Source: Mycobacterium sp. (lineage in GTDB: Bacteria > Actinomycetota > Actinomycetes > Mycobacteriales > Mycobacteriaceae). Taken from it: a stretch of 62,945 bases of DNA. The stretch covers positions 1 to 62,945 of the forward strand of contig NZ_JAOPWB010000274.1 in the NCBI RefSeq assembly GCF_025965855.1, written 5' to 3'. Position 1 is the stretch's first letter; each line of letters begins with the position of its first letter. The position numbers were made by a program, and so were the translations under genes. The notes below the pieces were generated by a model. It ran no database searches and was not told where the DNA came from. It saw nothing but the letters and a program-made list of their open reading frames with translations. This document shows, piece by piece, positions 1 through 12,677 of the stretch.

Positions 1-1
1 G

Positions 2-1255
2 GTGCGGATGCGCCCTGCCTCGCTCGACGAAGTCCTCGGCCAGGATCACCTGCTGCAGCCGAACTCGCCGATGCGCCGCCTGGTAGAGGGATCGGGCGCG
101 GCGTCGGTCATCCTCTACGGCCCGCCCGGCACCGGCAAGACCACGCTGGCGTCGCTGATCTCGCAGTCGACGGGCCGCCGGTTCGAGGCGCTCTCGGCGC
201 TGTCGGCCGGGGTCAAGGAAGACCGCGCCGTGATCGACACCGCGCGACGCGCCGCCGCGCACGGCGAGCAGACCGTGCTGTTCATCGACGAGGTGCACCG
301 CTTTTCCAAGACCCAGCAGGACGCGTTGCTGGCCGCCGTGGAGAACCGGGTGGTGCTTTTGGTGGCGGCGACGACGGAGAACCCCTCGTTCTCGGTGGTG
401 GCGCCGCTGCTGTCCCGGTCGCTGATCCTGCAGCTGCGGCCGCTGACCTCCGACGACATCCGCACCGTGGTGCAGCGCGCGATCGATGACCCCCGCGGCC
501 TGGGCGGCCGGGTCGCGGTGCAGCCCGAGGCCGTCGACCTCCTCGTGCAGCTGGCCGCCGGTGATGCCCGCCGCGCCCTGACCGCGCTGGAGGTCGCCGC
601 CGAGGCCAACGACGCGGTCAGCGTCGAGACCATCGAGCAGTCCCTGGACAAGGCCGCCGTGCGCTACGACCGCGACGGCGACCAGCACTACGACGTCGTC
701 AGCGCCTTCATCAAGTCGGTGCGCGGCTCCGACGTCGACGCCGCGCTGCACTACCTGGCCCGCATGCTGGTGGCGGGGGAGGACCCGCGGTTCGTCGCGC
801 GCCGGCTGATGATCCTGGCCAGCGAGGACGTCGGCATGGCCGACCCGACCGCGCTGCAGACCGCGGTCGCCGCCGCCCAGACCGTGGCGCTGATCGGCAT
901 GCCCGAGGCCCAGCTGACGCTGGCGCACGCCACCATCCATCTGGCCACCGCGCCGAAGTCCAACGCCGTCACCACCGCGCTGACGGCGGCGATGGACGAC
1001 ATCAGGACCGGCAAGGCCGGCCTGGTCCCGCCCCATCTGCGCGACGGGCACTACTCCGGTGCCGCGGCGCTGGGCAACGCCCAGGGCTACAAATACTCCC
1101 ACGACGCCCCGGATGGTGTTGCCGCCCAACAATATCCGCCCGACGAGCTGGTGGGCGTGGACTACTATCGGCCGACCGGCCGCGGCGGCGAACGTGAGAT
1201 GGCCGGCCGACTGGACCGGCTGCGCGCGATCATCCGTAGGAGGGGACGAACATGA
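2..1255 (+). CDS. rarA: Replication-associated recombination protein A (RarA/MgsA), 5'-truncated by the window edge
   Basis: AAA+ ATPase of the clamp-loader-like RarA/MgsA/WRNIP1 family, which acts at stalled replication forks. The first visible residues (EVLGQDHLL) are the conserved N-terminal box, so roughly the first 30-40 residues lie outside the window and position 2 is not the true start. Walker A is GPPGTGKTT (visible residues about 40-48), Walker B is LFIDEVHRF (about 93-101), and the sensor-1 stretch is ATTENPSF. The C-terminal half has the family's tetramerisation region ([18 protein letters not shown]). The stop overlaps the next start (ATGA), so the two genes are probably co-translated. 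It corresponds to Rv2559c in gene order. Confidence 0.95.
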   Translation: MRMRPASLDEVLGQDHLLQPNSPMRRLVEGSGAASVILYGPPGTGKTTLASLISQSTGRRFEALSALSAGVKEDRAVIDTARRAAAHGEQTVLFIDEVHRFSKTQQDALLAAVENRVVLLVAATTENPSFSVVAPLLSRSLILQLRPLTSDDIRTVVQRAIDDPRGLGGRVAVQPEAVDLLVQLAAGDARRALTALEVAAEANDAVSVETIEQSLDKAAVRYDRDGDQHYDVVSAFIKSVRGSDVDAALHYLARMLVAGEDPRFVARRLMILASEDVGMADPTALQTAVAAAQTVALIGMPEAQLTLAHATIHLATAPKSNAVTTALTAAMDDIRTGKAGLVPPHLRDGHYSGAAALGNAQGYKYSHDAPDGVAAQQYPPDELVGVDYYRPTGRGGEREMAGRLDRLRAIIRRRGRT

Positions 1256-1587
1256 AAACCTTCACCGACGAGGAGATGGGCCGGCTGCTGCCCACCACCA
1301 GGCCCTACAGTGTCGTCATCCTCAAGCGCGGCCCCAGGTTCGGTGGCGAGTCGTCGCCAGGGGTCATCTGGGAGCACGGCCGGCGCAACTTCGGCCTGCG
1401 CGACGACGGCGTGCTGGCGGTGGTGCTGCGGGTCGCCGACGAGTCCGACGTCTGCGGTATCGGGGTGTTCGCCGCGACGGTCGACGAGACCACCGCGATC
1501 ATGGCCGACGACCCCGGGGTGGCGGCGGGCGTGTTCACCTATCAGGTGCACGAGTGCCGCGGATTCCCCGGGGACGCGCTGCCCTAG
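1252..1587 (+). CDS. YCII-like small conserved protein, 111 aa
   Basis: Small cytosolic protein with a YCII-related (dimeric alpha/beta barrel) pattern: an N-terminal strand (YSVVILKRG), a conserved His in the stretch [10 protein letters not shown], strands at [11 protein letters not shown] and CGIGVFAA, and the typical ending [17 protein letters not shown]. YciI-type proteins have been proposed as small enzymes or ligand-binding modules, but no reaction can be assigned here. The ATG overlaps the rarA stop by 4 nt, so it is translationally coupled to rarA. It converges on the following minus-strand gene with only about 16 nt between the stops. Confidence 0.75.
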   Translation: MKTFTDEEMGRLLPTTRPYSVVILKRGPRFGGESSPGVIWEHGRRNFGLRDDGVLAVVLRVADESDVCGIGVFAATVDETTAIMADDPGVAAGVFTYQVHECRGFPGDALP

Positions 1588-1603
1588 CGGCTAGACCGCG
1601 CGC

Positions 1604-2227
1604 TTAGACCAGCTCGGGCACCCGCAGGTGGGCGATCGCCAGCTCGAACTCCGCCACGTCGACCACCTCGGCGCCCAGATCCCGGACGCGCCTGCTGCGC
1701 AGCTCGGTGGCCCGATCGCGGTTTCGGGCCATCGCGTCCATGCTGTCGAACGTCGAGCAAGCCACCGCCCGCCGGCACGCGGGGTGGTCGACCATCAGAC
1801 TGGCGCTGCAGAACCCGTCGAGGTTCTCGAGTTCCGGAAGCACCGAGGACCGGTAGAAGTTCAGGGATCGATTCAGCTGATCCGGCACCACCTTGAGCCA
1901 GGTGGCCCGCACGCACGCGCCGTCCAGCGAGCGGTGGTCGCGGTGCAGCATGGCGATGTCCCACTCTTCGACCTTGGCGCTGCCGTCGAACATCAACGCG
2001 GCGCGGTCGCGGACCGGGGCCACCCGCTCGGCGCCGGCGCGCATCGCTTCCATCGTCTGCCAGGCGCTGGTCGCGATGCATCTGCCGGACTGGCGGTCCA
2101 CCAACAGCGACAACCCGACATACCCGTTCATCTCCCGCAGGGCGGGCATGACGACATCACGAACGTGCGCAATGCCAATGTCGACCGACAGAGGTTGCGC
2201 CTGAATGGTGGTGGAGCGTGCGTACAC
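1604..2227 (-). CDS. Conserved protein, tandem paralogue 1 (Rv2557/Rv2558-like), 207 aa
   Basis: Soluble protein built from two similar halves of about 100 residues. Each half has an ABM/dimeric alpha-beta-barrel-like pattern: a [10 protein letters not shown] or [15 protein letters not shown] strand-turn, followed by [16 protein letters not shown] or [16 protein letters not shown]. It is clearly homologous over its whole length to the adjacent 206-aa gene (positions 2325-2945), so this is a tandem duplication. M. tuberculosis has the same pair, Rv2557/Rv2558, reported as induced by starvation or in host-like conditions. The biochemical role is unknown. It starts at GTG with a GGAGGGG Shine-Dalgarno and has its own upstream palindrome. 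Confidence 0.85.
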   Translation of the reverse strand: MYARSTTIQAQPLSVDIGIAHVRDVVMPALREMNGYVGLSLLVDRQSGRCIATSAWQTMEAMRAGAERVAPVRDRAALMFDGSAKVEEWDIAMLHRDHRSLDGACVRATWLKVVPDQLNRSLNFYRSSVLPELENLDGFCSASLMVDHPACRRAVACSTFDSMDAMARNRDRATELRSRRVRDLGAEVVDVAEFELAIAHLRVPELV

Positions 2228-2257
2228 GGTCGACCCCTCCTATGTCGGGGTAGCGCC

Positions 2258-2273
2258 CCGGTGGCGCCACCGG
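2258..2273. promoter_or_regulatory. Perfect 16-bp palindrome upstream of paralogue 1
   Basis: CCGGTGGCGCCACCGG is self-complementary and lies 31 bp before the GTG of the 1604-2227 gene. The same 16-mer sits 32 bp before the second paralogue, and a shared TACCTTCCTCCTA box lies further upstream in both. The retained spacing suggests a dimeric-protein operator or a 5'-UTR hairpin carried along with the duplication. Confidence 0.55.
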
Positions 2274-2324
2274 TCCGATAGATACCTTCCTCCTACCGCT
2301 GATCCCAGGCAATGGGTGCCGGGA

Positions 2325-2945
2325 TCAGGCCAGCTCGGGTACCCGCAAGTGCGCTAGCGCCAGCTCGAACTCGCGCTCGTCGAGTTCCTCGACGCCCGCC
2401 TCTCGCATCGACGCGATCTTGAGGGCGGTTGCCTGATCCCTGTTGCGCTCCATCGCGTCGAGGCTGTCGAACGTCACGGAAGCCACGCCGCGCCCGGATG
2501 CGCGGTCGACCAGCAGGCTGGCGCTGCAGAACCCGTCGAGGTCCTCGAGCTGGGGCAGGACGGACGACTTGTAGTGCTCGATGCCTTGGTCCATTCGATC
2601 CTGCGGCACCTTGACCCAGGTCGCACGGACGCGCGCACCGTTGGGCGCGTTGTGATCACGGTGCAGCGCCGCGATCTCCCACTCGTCGGTGTCCGCCGTC
2701 CCGCCGAACATTTGCGCGGCCCGATCACGGATCGGCCTTAGCTCTTCCGCGCTGGCGCGCATGGCCTCCTCGGTCTCCCAGGCACTGGTGGCGATGCACC
2801 GGCCGGACTGCCGGTCGACCAAAAGGGATACGCCGACAAACCCCGCCATGCCCTGGAGCACGGGCATAACCTCGTCGCGAACGTGCGCAATTCCCGCGTC
2901 GATGGACGACGGTTGCGCCTGGACAGTGGTAGAGCGTGCGTACAC
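2325..2945 (-). CDS. Conserved protein, tandem paralogue 2 (Rv2557/Rv2558-like), 206 aa
   Basis: Second copy of the duplicated pair. It starts [20 protein letters not shown], against [20 protein letters not shown] in paralogue 1, and both end with a near-identical LAHLRVPEL stretch. It has the same two-half alpha/beta-barrel-like organisation, with [20 protein letters not shown] in the first half and [18 protein letters not shown] in the second. No catalytic motif is recognisable. It uses a GTG start and has its own promoter region rather than sharing a polycistron, because about 97 nt including a palindrome separate the two copies. The family is linked by published expression data to stress and dormancy, but its function is not known. 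Confidence 0.85.
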   Translation of the reverse strand: MYARSTTVQAQPSSIDAGIAHVRDEVMPVLQGMAGFVGVSLLVDRQSGRCIATSAWETEEAMRASAEELRPIRDRAAQMFGGTADTDEWEIAALHRDHNAPNGARVRATWVKVPQDRMDQGIEHYKSSVLPQLEDLDGFCSASLLVDRASGRGVASVTFDSLDAMERNRDQATALKIASMREAGVEELDEREFELALAHLRVPELA

Positions 2946-2976
2946 GATCCACCCCCTCTTTGTTCGGGGCGGCGCC

Positions 2977-2992
2977 CCGGTGGCGCCACCGG
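2977..2992. promoter_or_regulatory. Perfect 16-bp palindrome upstream of paralogue 2
   Basis: Identical to the 16-mer at 2258-2273 and at the same distance from its start codon (32 bp). The flanking TACCTTCCTCCTA sequence is also conserved (3002-3014 here, 2283-2295 in the other copy). The region from here to 3103 separates two divergent genes. Confidence 0.55.
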
Positions 2993-3090
2993 TCCAGGAG
3001 TTACCTTCCTCCTAGCGGTTACCAGTGGCAATGCCCCCCGGGGGTGTGGCCGCCCTCACAAACGATTGGCCGGTCATGCTGGCCTCGCCG

Positions 3091-3096
3091 TAGGCT
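3091..3096 (+). promoter_or_regulatory. Candidate -10 box for the UPF0047 gene (leaderless transcript)
   Basis: TAGGCT fits the mycobacterial SigA -10 pattern TAnnnT. A start of transcription about 7 nt downstream would coincide with the GTG at 3104, giving a leaderless mRNA. No convincing -35 box or Shine-Dalgarno is seen. Confidence 0.4.
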
Positions 3097-3103
3097 TGAC
3101 CGG

Positions 3104-3505
3104 GTGCATACCGATGTGCTGGAGGTCGATACCGCCCGTTGCTGCATCGTCGATCTGACCGATGCGGTGCGCCGGTTCTGCTTCAGCTACGGCGACGGCC
3201 TGTGCAACGTGTTCGTCCCGCACGCGACGGCCGGGGTCGCGATCATCGAGACCGGCGCCGGCTCCGACGAAGACCTGATCGACACGCTGGAACGGCTGTT
3301 GCCACGCGACGACCGCTATCGGCACGCGCATGGATCGCCCGGCCACGGCGCCGACCACGTGCTGCCAGCGATCGTCGCGCCGTCGGTGACGGTGCCGGTC
3401 GCCAGCGGGGATCCGCAGCTGGGCACTTGGCAAAGCATCGTGCTGGTTGACCTCAACCGGGACAACCCGCGGCGCTCGGTGCGGTTGAGCTTTTTGGAGG
3501 GTTAG
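3104..3505 (+). CDS. UPF0047/YjbQ-family protein (Rv2556c-like), 133 aa
   Basis: Single-domain protein of the UPF0047/YjbQ family. Family hallmarks are [15 protein letters not shown] near residues 45-60, the His-rich stretch [16 protein letters not shown] around residues 80-95, and a C-terminal [14 protein letters not shown]. Related proteins were proposed to have weak thiamin-phosphate-synthase activity, but the physiological role is unsettled. The GTG start is chosen because it gives the family's usual length of about 130-140 aa. Upstream in-frame codons exist but run into the promoter of the divergent paralogue. It sits directly before alaS in the same direction. Confidence 0.85.
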   Translation: MHTDVLEVDTARCCIVDLTDAVRRFCFSYGDGLCNVFVPHATAGVAIIETGAGSDEDLIDTLERLLPRDDRYRHAHGSPGHGADHVLPAIVAPSVTVPVASGDPQLGTWQSIVLVDLNRDNPRRSVRLSFLEG

Positions 3506-3545
3506 CGCCCCCGAGCCCCTTAGGTCCCGTGCGGACGGCACCAAA

Positions 3546-3551
3546 TAGGCT
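3546..3551 (+). promoter_or_regulatory. Candidate -10 box for alaS
   Basis: TAGGCT lies in the 86-nt gap before alaS. The expected transcript would have a short leader containing an AGGAAG Shine-Dalgarno (about 3572-3577) before the GTG at 3592. It is the same hexamer as at 3091 and 37266. Confidence 0.35.
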
Positions 3552-3591
3552 GGCAATAGCAGTCACAGCAACAGGAAGAAGCGAACTAAAA

Positions 3592-6300
3592 GTGCAGACA
3601 CACGAGATCAGGAAGCGATTCCTCGATCATTTCGTGAAGGCTGGCCACACCGAGGTGCCGAGCGCCTCGGTGATCCTCGACGACCCCAACCTGCTGTTCG
3701 TCAACGCCGGGATGGTCCAGTTCGTGCCGTTCTTCCTGGGCGCGCGCACACCGCCGTATGCGACGGCCACCAGCATCCAAAAGTGCATCCGCACGCCCGA
3801 TATCGACGAGGTGGGCATCACCACCCGGCACAACACCTTCTTCCAGATGGCCGGCAACTTTTCCTTCGGCGACTACTTCAAGCGCCGCGCGATCGAGCTG
3901 GCCTGGTCGCTGCTAACCAACCCCATCGACGACGAAGCCGACGGCGGATACGGCCTGGACCCCGAAAGACTCTGGGCTACAGTCTATTTCGATGACGACG
4001 AGGCATTTGGACTGTGGCGCGAGATCGCCGGCCTGCCGGCGGAGCGGATCCAGCGCCGCGGCATGGAGGACAACTACTGGTCGATGGGCATTCCCGGGCC
4101 GTGCGGCCCGTCCTCGGAGATCTATTACGACCGCGGAGAAGAGTTCGGCGTGGGCGGCGGCCCGATAGCCAACGAGGACCGCTACGTCGAGCTGTGGAAC
4201 CTCGTCTTCATGCAAAGCGAGCGCGGCGAAGGCACGGGCAAAACCGACTTCGAGATCCTCGGGCCGTTGCCGCGCAAGAACATCGACACCGGCATGGGCG
4301 TCGAGCGCGTGGCCTTCGTGCTGCAGGGCGTGCACAACGTCTACGAAACCGACCTGCTGAGGCCGGTTATCGACAAGGTGGCGACCGTCGCCGCGCGTCC
4401 CTACGACGCGGGCAACCACGAGGATGACGTGCGTTACCGCGTCATTGCCGACCACAGCCGCACCGCGGCGATCCTGATCGGTGACGGCGTCAGCCCCGGC
4501 AACGACGGGCGCGGCTATGTCCTGCGCCGGCTGCTGCGCCGGGTGATCCGCTCGGCCAAGCTGCTGGGCATCGAGGATCCGATCGTCGGCGACCTGATGG
4601 CGACCGTGCGGGACTCGATGGGCCCCTCGTACCCCGAACTGGTCACCGATTTCGACCGCATCAGGCGCATCGCCGTCGCCGAGGAGACCGCGTTCAATCG
4701 CACGCTCGCCTCGGGTTCGAGGCTGTTCGAGGAGGTCGCCGGCGCCACCAAGGCGGCGGCCGCCGCGGTGGTGTCCGGTACGGACGCCTTCACCCTGCAC
4801 GACACCTACGGCTTCCCGATCGACCTCACGCTGGAGATGGCGTCCGAGGCCGGCCTGCAGGTCGACGAGATCGGCTTCCGGGAATTGATGGCCGAGCAGC
4901 GCCGCCGCGCCAAGGCCGACGCCGCCGCGCGCAAGCACGCGCACGCCGACCTGAGCGCCTACCGTGAACTGGTCGACGCGGGGCCCACCGAGTTCACCGG
5001 GTTCGACGAGTTGACCTCCGAGGCAAGGATTTTGGGCATCTTCGTCGACGGCAGGCGGGTGCCGGTCGTCGCGCACGGCACGGAGGGGGCGGACCGTGTC
5101 GAACTGGTGCTGGACCGCACCCCGCTCTACGCCGAGTCGGGCGGGCAGATCGCCGACGAGGGCAGCATCAGCGGAACCGGCGCCAACGAGAGCGCCCGGG
5201 CCGCCGTCACCGACGTGCAGAAGATCGCCAAAACCCTTTGGGTGCATCGGGTAAACGTGGAGTCCGGGGAATTCGTGGAAGGCGACACCGTCGTCGCGGC
5301 CGTCGACGCGGGCTGGCGCCGCGGCGCCACGCAGGGCCACTCGGGCACCCACATGGTGCACGCCGCGCTGCGGCAAGTGCTGGGGCCCAACGCCGTTCAG
5401 GCGGGATCGCTGAACCGGCCGGGCTACCTGCGCTTCGACTTCAACTGGCAGGGTGCGCTGACCGAGGACCAGCGCACCCAGATTGAAGAGGTCACCAACC
5501 AGGCCGTGCAGGCCGACTTCGAGGTGCACACCTTCACCGAGCGGCTCGAGAAGGCCAAGGCGATGGGGGCGATGGCGCTCTTCGGCGAGGCCTATCCCGA
5601 CGAGGTGCGCGTGGTGGAGATCGGCGGGCCGTTCTCCCTGGAGCTGTGCGGCGGCACGCACGTGCACAACTCGGCGCAGATCGGTCCGGTGACGATCCTG
5701 GGCGAGTCGTCGATCGGCTCCGGGATCCGCCGGGTGGAGGCCTACGTCGGGCTGGAGTCGTTCCGCCACCTGGCCAAGGAGCGCGCGCTGATGGCGGGGC
5801 TGGCGTCGTCGCTGAAGGTGCCGTCCGAGGAGGTGCCGGCCCGGGTCGCCAACCTGGTGGAGCGGCTCAAGGCCGCCGAGAAGGAACTCGAGCGCGCCCG
5901 GCTCGCGGGCGCCCGGGCCGCCGCCATCAACGCCGCGGCCGGCGCCGAGCGAATCGGTAACGTGCGTGTGGTGGCGCAGCGGATGTCGAGTGGGATGACG
6001 GCGGCCGACCTGCGTTCCCTGGTCGGAGACGTCCGGGGCAGGCTGGGCGGCGATCCCGCGGTGGTCGCACTGATCGCGGACAATTCAGCGGGTGACAAAT
6101 CCGTGCCCTACGTGGTCGCGGCCAACGCGGCCGCCCAAGATCTCGGCATCCGCGCCAACGACCTGATCAAGCAGCTCGCCGGGGCCGTCGACGGCCGCGG
6201 CGGTGGCAAGGCCGACCTGGCGCAGGGCTCGGGAAAGGACCCGACCGGCATCGACGCCGCACTCGACGCGGTGCGCGCAGAGATAAAGCGGGTCGGTTGA
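3592..6300 (+). CDS. alaS: Alanine-tRNA ligase
   Basis: Class II aminoacyl-tRNA synthetase, 902 aa, charging tRNA-Ala in the cytosol. The N-terminal catalytic core begins [10 protein letters not shown] and includes [35 protein letters not shown] and the [14 protein letters not shown] motif. The editing domain carries the zinc-ligand pairs GHSGTHMVH and CGGTHV (about residues 582-690). The C-terminal coiled region ([17 protein letters not shown]) and DHHA1-like domain ([14 protein letters not shown]) are intact. The GTG at 3592 gives the usual mycobacterial length, whereas an in-frame extension to 3529 would cross the -10 element. ruvX starts at the base after the stop. Confidence 0.98.
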   Translation: MQTHEIRKRFLDHFVKAGHTEVPSASVILDDPNLLFVNAGMVQFVPFFLGARTPPYATATSIQKCIRTPDIDEVGITTRHNTFFQMAGNFSFGDYFKRRAIELAWSLLTNPIDDEADGGYGLDPERLWATVYFDDDEAFGLWREIAGLPAERIQRRGMEDNYWSMGIPGPCGPSSEIYYDRGEEFGVGGGPIANEDRYVELWNLVFMQSERGEGTGKTDFEILGPLPRKNIDTGMGVERVAFVLQGVHNVYETDLLRPVIDKVATVAARPYDAGNHEDDVRYRVIADHSRTAAILIGDGVSPGNDGRGYVLRRLLRRVIRSAKLLGIEDPIVGDLMATVRDSMGPSYPELVTDFDRIRRIAVAEETAFNRTLASGSRLFEEVAGATKAAAAAVVSGTDAFTLHDTYGFPIDLTLEMASEAGLQVDEIGFRELMAEQRRRAKADAAARKHAHADLSAYRELVDAGPTEFTGFDELTSEARILGIFVDGRRVPVVAHGTEGADRVELVLDRTPLYAESGGQIADEGSISGTGANESARAAVTDVQKIAKTLWVHRVNVESGEFVEGDTVVAAVDAGWRRGATQGHSGTHMVHAALRQVLGPNAVQAGSLNRPGYLRFDFNWQGALTEDQRTQIEEVTNQAVQADFEVHTFTERLEKAKAMGAMALFGEAYPDEVRVVEIGGPFSLELCGGTHVHNSAQIGPVTILGESSIGSGIRRVEAYVGLESFRHLAKERALMAGLASSLKVPSEEVPARVANLVERLKAAEKELERARLAGARAAAINAAAGAERIGNVRVVAQRMSSGMTAADLRSLVGDVRGRLGGDPAVVALIADNSAGDKSVPYVVAANAAAQDLGIRANDLIKQLAGAVDGRGGGKADLAQGSGKDPTGIDAALDAVRAEIKRVG

Positions 6301-6819
6301 GTGGTCCCCGCACAGCACCGCCTCCCCGACCGGCCCGGCGATCCTGATCAGGACAGTCCGGGGCGCGGGCCCCGACGCGGGAGAAGCCTCGGCGTCGACG
6401 TCGGCAGTGTGCGTATCGGCGTGGCCGCCAGCGATCCCGACGGCATCCTGGCCACCCCGGTGGAGACGGTGCGCCGCGACCGTTCCGGCAAGCACCTGCG
6501 CCGGCTGGCCGAGCTCGCCGCCGAGCTGGAGGCCGTCGAGGTGGTCGTCGGGTTGCCGCGCACCCTGGCCGACCGCACCGGGCCGTCGGCCCAGGACGCG
6601 ATCGAACTGGCCGACACGCTGGCCCGGCGGATCGCCCCCATCCCGGTGCGGCTCGCCGATGAGCGGCTCACCACCGTGAGCGCCCAGCGGTCGCTGCGAG
6701 CCGCGGGTGTGCGGGCCAGGGAGCAGCGGGCGGTGATCGACCAGGCCGCGGCGGTGGCGATCCTGCAGAGCTGGCTCGACCAGCGTCGCGCGGTGACCAA
6801 GGGGGTCACCGATGGTTGA
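6301..6819 (+). CDS. ruvX: Holliday-junction resolvase-like protein RuvX/YqgF
   Basis: 172-aa RNase H-fold protein of the YqgF/RuvX family, implicated in 16S rRNA 5'-end processing and proposed as a Holliday-junction resolvase. The nuclease core starts [19 protein letters not shown] (first catalytic Asp), continues [14 protein letters not shown] and [12 protein letters not shown] (second acidic cluster), and ends [16 protein letters not shown] (third Asp). About 28 disordered residues precede the core, as in the M. tuberculosis homologue Rv2554c. The GTG directly abuts the alaS stop, and the 3' end overlaps mltG by 8 nt, so alaS-ruvX-mltG-aroE is one operon. Confidence 0.95.
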   Translation: MVPAQHRLPDRPGDPDQDSPGRGPRRGRSLGVDVGSVRIGVAASDPDGILATPVETVRRDRSGKHLRRLAELAAELEAVEVVVGLPRTLADRTGPSAQDAIELADTLARRIAPIPVRLADERLTTVSAQRSLRAAGVRAREQRAVIDQAAAVAILQSWLDQRRAVTKGVTDG

Positions 6820-8065
6820 CAGCGCCCGCGGCCAGCGCGCCGAGCCCGAGGCCGTCGGGCCGCCCCGGCGGCGGATGAGCCGCGTCGACCGCGCAGCGCG
6901 CCGGCGTGAACAAGAGAGCCAGCGACGCCGACGCTTCGCCGGCAGGGTCACGCTCGTGCTGTCCGTCGTGGTCATGGTGACCGTCGTCTTCGTCGGCACC
7001 AGGCTCTGGAACACGGTGGTCGGGTCCGGTGACGATTACAACGGAAACGGCAAGCGCGACATCGTCATTCACGTGCAGGACGGTGACTCGACCACCATGG
7101 TCGGGGAGACGCTGCACAGCCAGGGAGTGGTCGCCACGGTGCGCGCGTTCGTCAACGCCGCGCACGGCAACGCCGCGATCAACTCAATCCAGCCCGGCTA
7201 CTACCGGATGCGCACGGAAATCCCGGCGGCCAACGCCGTCGCACGGCTGGCCGACCCGAACAGCCGGGTGGGGCGACTGGTCATCCCGGAGGGCCGTCAG
7301 CTCGACGACACCACCGACATGAAGACCAACGCGGTGAATCCCGGAATCTTCTCGTTGATTTCCCGCGCCACCTGCGTGGATCTCGACGGCAACAAGCGCT
7401 GCGTCTCGGTGGACGACCTGCGCGCGGCGGCCTCCGACAGCCCGCCCACGGTGTTGGCGGTGCCGCCGTGGGCCGTCGAGCCGGTCACCGAGCTGGCCAA
7501 GGACCATCGCCGGATCGAGGGCCTCATCGCGCCGGGGACCTTCAACATCGATCCCTCGTCGTCGGCCGAAAGCATCCTGACGAGCCTGATCAGCGCGGGC
7601 GCCGTGGAGTACATGAAGTCCGGCCTGCTGGACTCCGCACAGGCGATGGGCCTGTCGCCCTACGACATCCTGGTGGTCGCCTCGCTGGTACAGCAGGAAT
7701 CCAATTCCCAGGACTTCCCGAAGGTGGCGCAGGTGATCTACAACCGCCTGCACGCCCGCCACACGCTGGAATTCGACTCGACCGTGAACTACCCGCTGGA
7801 CCGCCGCGAGGTCGCCACCACCGACGCCGACCGCGGCCAGCGGACCCCGTGGAACACCTACGTGTCCCAGGGGCTGCCCGCCACGGCGATCTGTTCGCCC
7901 GGCGTCGACGCGCTGCGCTCGGCCGAGCATCCGGAGCCGGGCGACTGGCTGTACTTCGTCACCATCGATGCCCAGGGCACGACGCTGTTCACGAAGGATT
8001 ATCAGCAGCATTTGGCCAACATCGAGCTGGCTAAGCGCAACGGTGTCCTCGACAGCGCGCGCTAG
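6812..8065 (+). CDS. mltG: Endolytic murein transglycosylase MltG
   Basis: 417-aa inner-membrane protein of the MltG/YceG family, which cleaves nascent glycan strands and sets their length. A basic cytoplasmic tail (residues 1-46) precedes one membrane segment ([21 protein letters not shown], about 47-67), then a LysM-like subdomain and the catalytic domain. The catalytic Glu is in [24 protein letters not shown], and [11 protein letters not shown] plus [20 protein letters not shown] are family signatures. It overlaps ruvX upstream and aroE downstream. Confidence 0.95.
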   Translation: MVDSARGQRAEPEAVGPPRRRMSRVDRAARRREQESQRRRRFAGRVTLVLSVVVMVTVVFVGTRLWNTVVGSGDDYNGNGKRDIVIHVQDGDSTTMVGETLHSQGVVATVRAFVNAAHGNAAINSIQPGYYRMRTEIPAANAVARLADPNSRVGRLVIPEGRQLDDTTDMKTNAVNPGIFSLISRATCVDLDGNKRCVSVDDLRAAASDSPPTVLAVPPWAVEPVTELAKDHRRIEGLIAPGTFNIDPSSSAESILTSLISAGAVEYMKSGLLDSAQAMGLSPYDILVVASLVQQESNSQDFPKVAQVIYNRLHARHTLEFDSTVNYPLDRREVATTDADRGQRTPWNTYVSQGLPATAICSPGVDALRSAEHPEPGDWLYFVTIDAQGTTLFTKDYQQHLANIELAKRNGVLDSAR

Positions 8066-8864
8066 CTCGGCGCCTCCTCGAAGAGCGGCCGTTCTCGGCT
8101 CGCCGATCGCGCATTCGCGCTCCCCGCAACTGCATCTGGCCGCCTACCGGGCGCTGGGCCTGCACGACTGGACCTACGAGCGCATCGAATGCGGCGCCGA
8201 GGAGCTGTCGGGCGTGGTCGGCGGCTTCGGGCCGGAATGGGTCGGCGTGTCGGTGACCATGCCGGGCAAGTTCGCCGCCCTGCGATTCGCCGACGAGCAC
8301 ACCGAACGCGCGGCCCGGGTTGGCTCGGCCAACACCCTGGTGCGTACGCCGGCGGGGTGGCGGGCCGACAACACCGACATCGACGGGGTCACCGGAGCGA
8401 TCGGGTCGGCCTCTGGACGGGCGCTGGTGTGTGGATCGGGCGGCACCGCGCCGGCGGTAGTTGTGGGCCTGGCCGAACTCGGCGTCAGCGGCATCACGGT
8501 CGTGGCGCGGGATCCGCAGAAGGCGGCCCGGCTGGTGGATCTCGGCGCCCGGATCGGCGTGCCGACGCGGTTCTGCCGGCTGGGCGGCGGCGGGCTGGCC
8601 GACGAGGTGGCGGCCGCGGAGGTGCTGGTCAGCACCATCCCCGCCGAGGTGGCCGCGCGGTATGCCGGCGCGTTCGCCGCGATCCCGGTGCTGCTGGATG
8701 CCGTCTACGACCCGTGGCCCACGCCGCTGGCCGCCGCGGTAGGCGCGGCGGGCGGCCGGGTGATCAACGGCTTGCGGATGCTGCTGCATCAGGCGTTTTC
8801 CCAGGTGGAACAGTTCACCGGGCTGCCCGCGCCGCGAGCGGCGATGGAGGCGGCGTTGGGCTAG
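8043..8864 (+). CDS. aroE: Shikimate dehydrogenase
   Basis: NADPH-dependent reduction of 3-dehydroshikimate to shikimate. Substrate-binding motifs are LGSPIAHSRSPQLHLAAY (about residues 17-34) and SVTMPGKF, where the catalytic Lys lies. NTDIDGV carries the second catalytic residue, an Asp. The nucleotide-binding loop is CGSGGTAPA. The C-terminus GLRMLLHQAFSQVEQFTG is typical. The GTG at 8043 overlaps the end of mltG by 23 nt and gives 273 aa, close to the family length. It is separated from the other aro genes by the prepilin-peptidase-like gene. Confidence 0.93.
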   Translation: MSSTARASSAPPRRAAVLGSPIAHSRSPQLHLAAYRALGLHDWTYERIECGAEELSGVVGGFGPEWVGVSVTMPGKFAALRFADEHTERAARVGSANTLVRTPAGWRADNTDIDGVTGAIGSASGRALVCGSGGTAPAVVVGLAELGVSGITVVARDPQKAARLVDLGARIGVPTRFCRLGGGGLADEVAAAEVLVSTIPAEVAARYAGAFAAIPVLLDAVYDPWPTPLAAAVGAAGGRVINGLRMLLHQAFSQVEQFTGLPAPRAAMEAALG

Positions 8865-8874
8865 CCTGCCGCGC

Positions 8875-9282
8875 ATGACGGCTGGGGTCGTGTTGCTCTG
8901 GATGGGCGCGTTGAGCTGCTGCGACATCCGGCGACGCCGGCTGCCCAACCTGCTGACGCTGCCCGGCGCGGCCGTCATTCTGCTGGCCGCCACCCTGGCC
9001 GGCCGGGGGCTGCCCGCGCTGGCCGGCGCGGCGGCGCTGACCGGGACGTACCTGATGGTCCACCTGGCGGCGCCGGCGGCGATGGGGGCCGGCGACGTCA
9101 AGCTGGCGATCGGGCTGGGCGGCCTGGCCGGCTGTTTCGGCCCCGGCGTGTGGTTCCTGGCGGCGCTGACCGCGCCGCTGCTCACGGCGCTGTGGGGGTT
9201 ACTGCGCGGCGCGCGCACGGTTGCGCACGGCCCCGCGATGTGCCTGGCCACCGCGGCCGCCGTCGGCCTGGCCGTTCTCTGA
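8875..9282 (+). CDS. A24-type prepilin peptidase-like membrane protein, short form
   Basis: 135-aa polytopic membrane protein of the GxGD aspartyl protease family A24 (Rv2551c-like). Both expected aspartate motifs are present: [10 protein letters not shown] near residue 17 and MGAGDVKLA near residue 67. It lacks the N-terminal methylase domain of full TadV/PilD enzymes and contains about four to five hydrophobic segments. No pilin or secretion gene is nearby, so its substrate is unknown. It starts 10 nt after aroE and is probably in the same transcript. Confidence 0.8.
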   Translation: MTAGVVLLWMGALSCCDIRRRRLPNLLTLPGAAVILLAATLAGRGLPALAGAAALTGTYLMVHLAAPAAMGAGDVKLAIGLGGLAGCFGPGVWFLAALTAPLLTALWGLLRGARTVAHGPAMCLATAAAVGLAVL

Positions 9283-9289
9283 CCTTCCC

Positions 9290-9353
9290 GCGTCGAAATC
9301 CACGGCAGCGCGGAAAAGTGCGAGAGACCCACGCGCTGGCGTCGATTTCGACG
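9290..9353. repeat. Inverted repeat between the prepilin-peptidase-like gene and aroC
   Basis: GTCGAAATCCACG-type left arm (about 9291-9304) pairs with CGTCGATTTCGACG (about 9340-9353) with one mismatch, enclosing about 35 nt that includes partly complementary GCGCGG...CGCGC stretches. It could act as a terminator separating the upstream operon from aroC. Confidence 0.45.
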
Positions 9354-9401
9354 CACGGCGAGGATTTAAATCCGCGGCGGCAACCGTGGGAAGATGAACG
9401 G

Positions 9402-12674
<3,273 letters not shown>

Positions 12675-12677
12675 GGG

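Noticed and set aside
3913..5769. Very long open frame (over 600 codons) on the minus strand inside alaS
   Set aside because: It is antisense to a complete, strongly conserved alanyl-tRNA synthetase. Its composition (Gly, Arg, His, Val rich) is that of high-GC shadow frames and it shows no domain.
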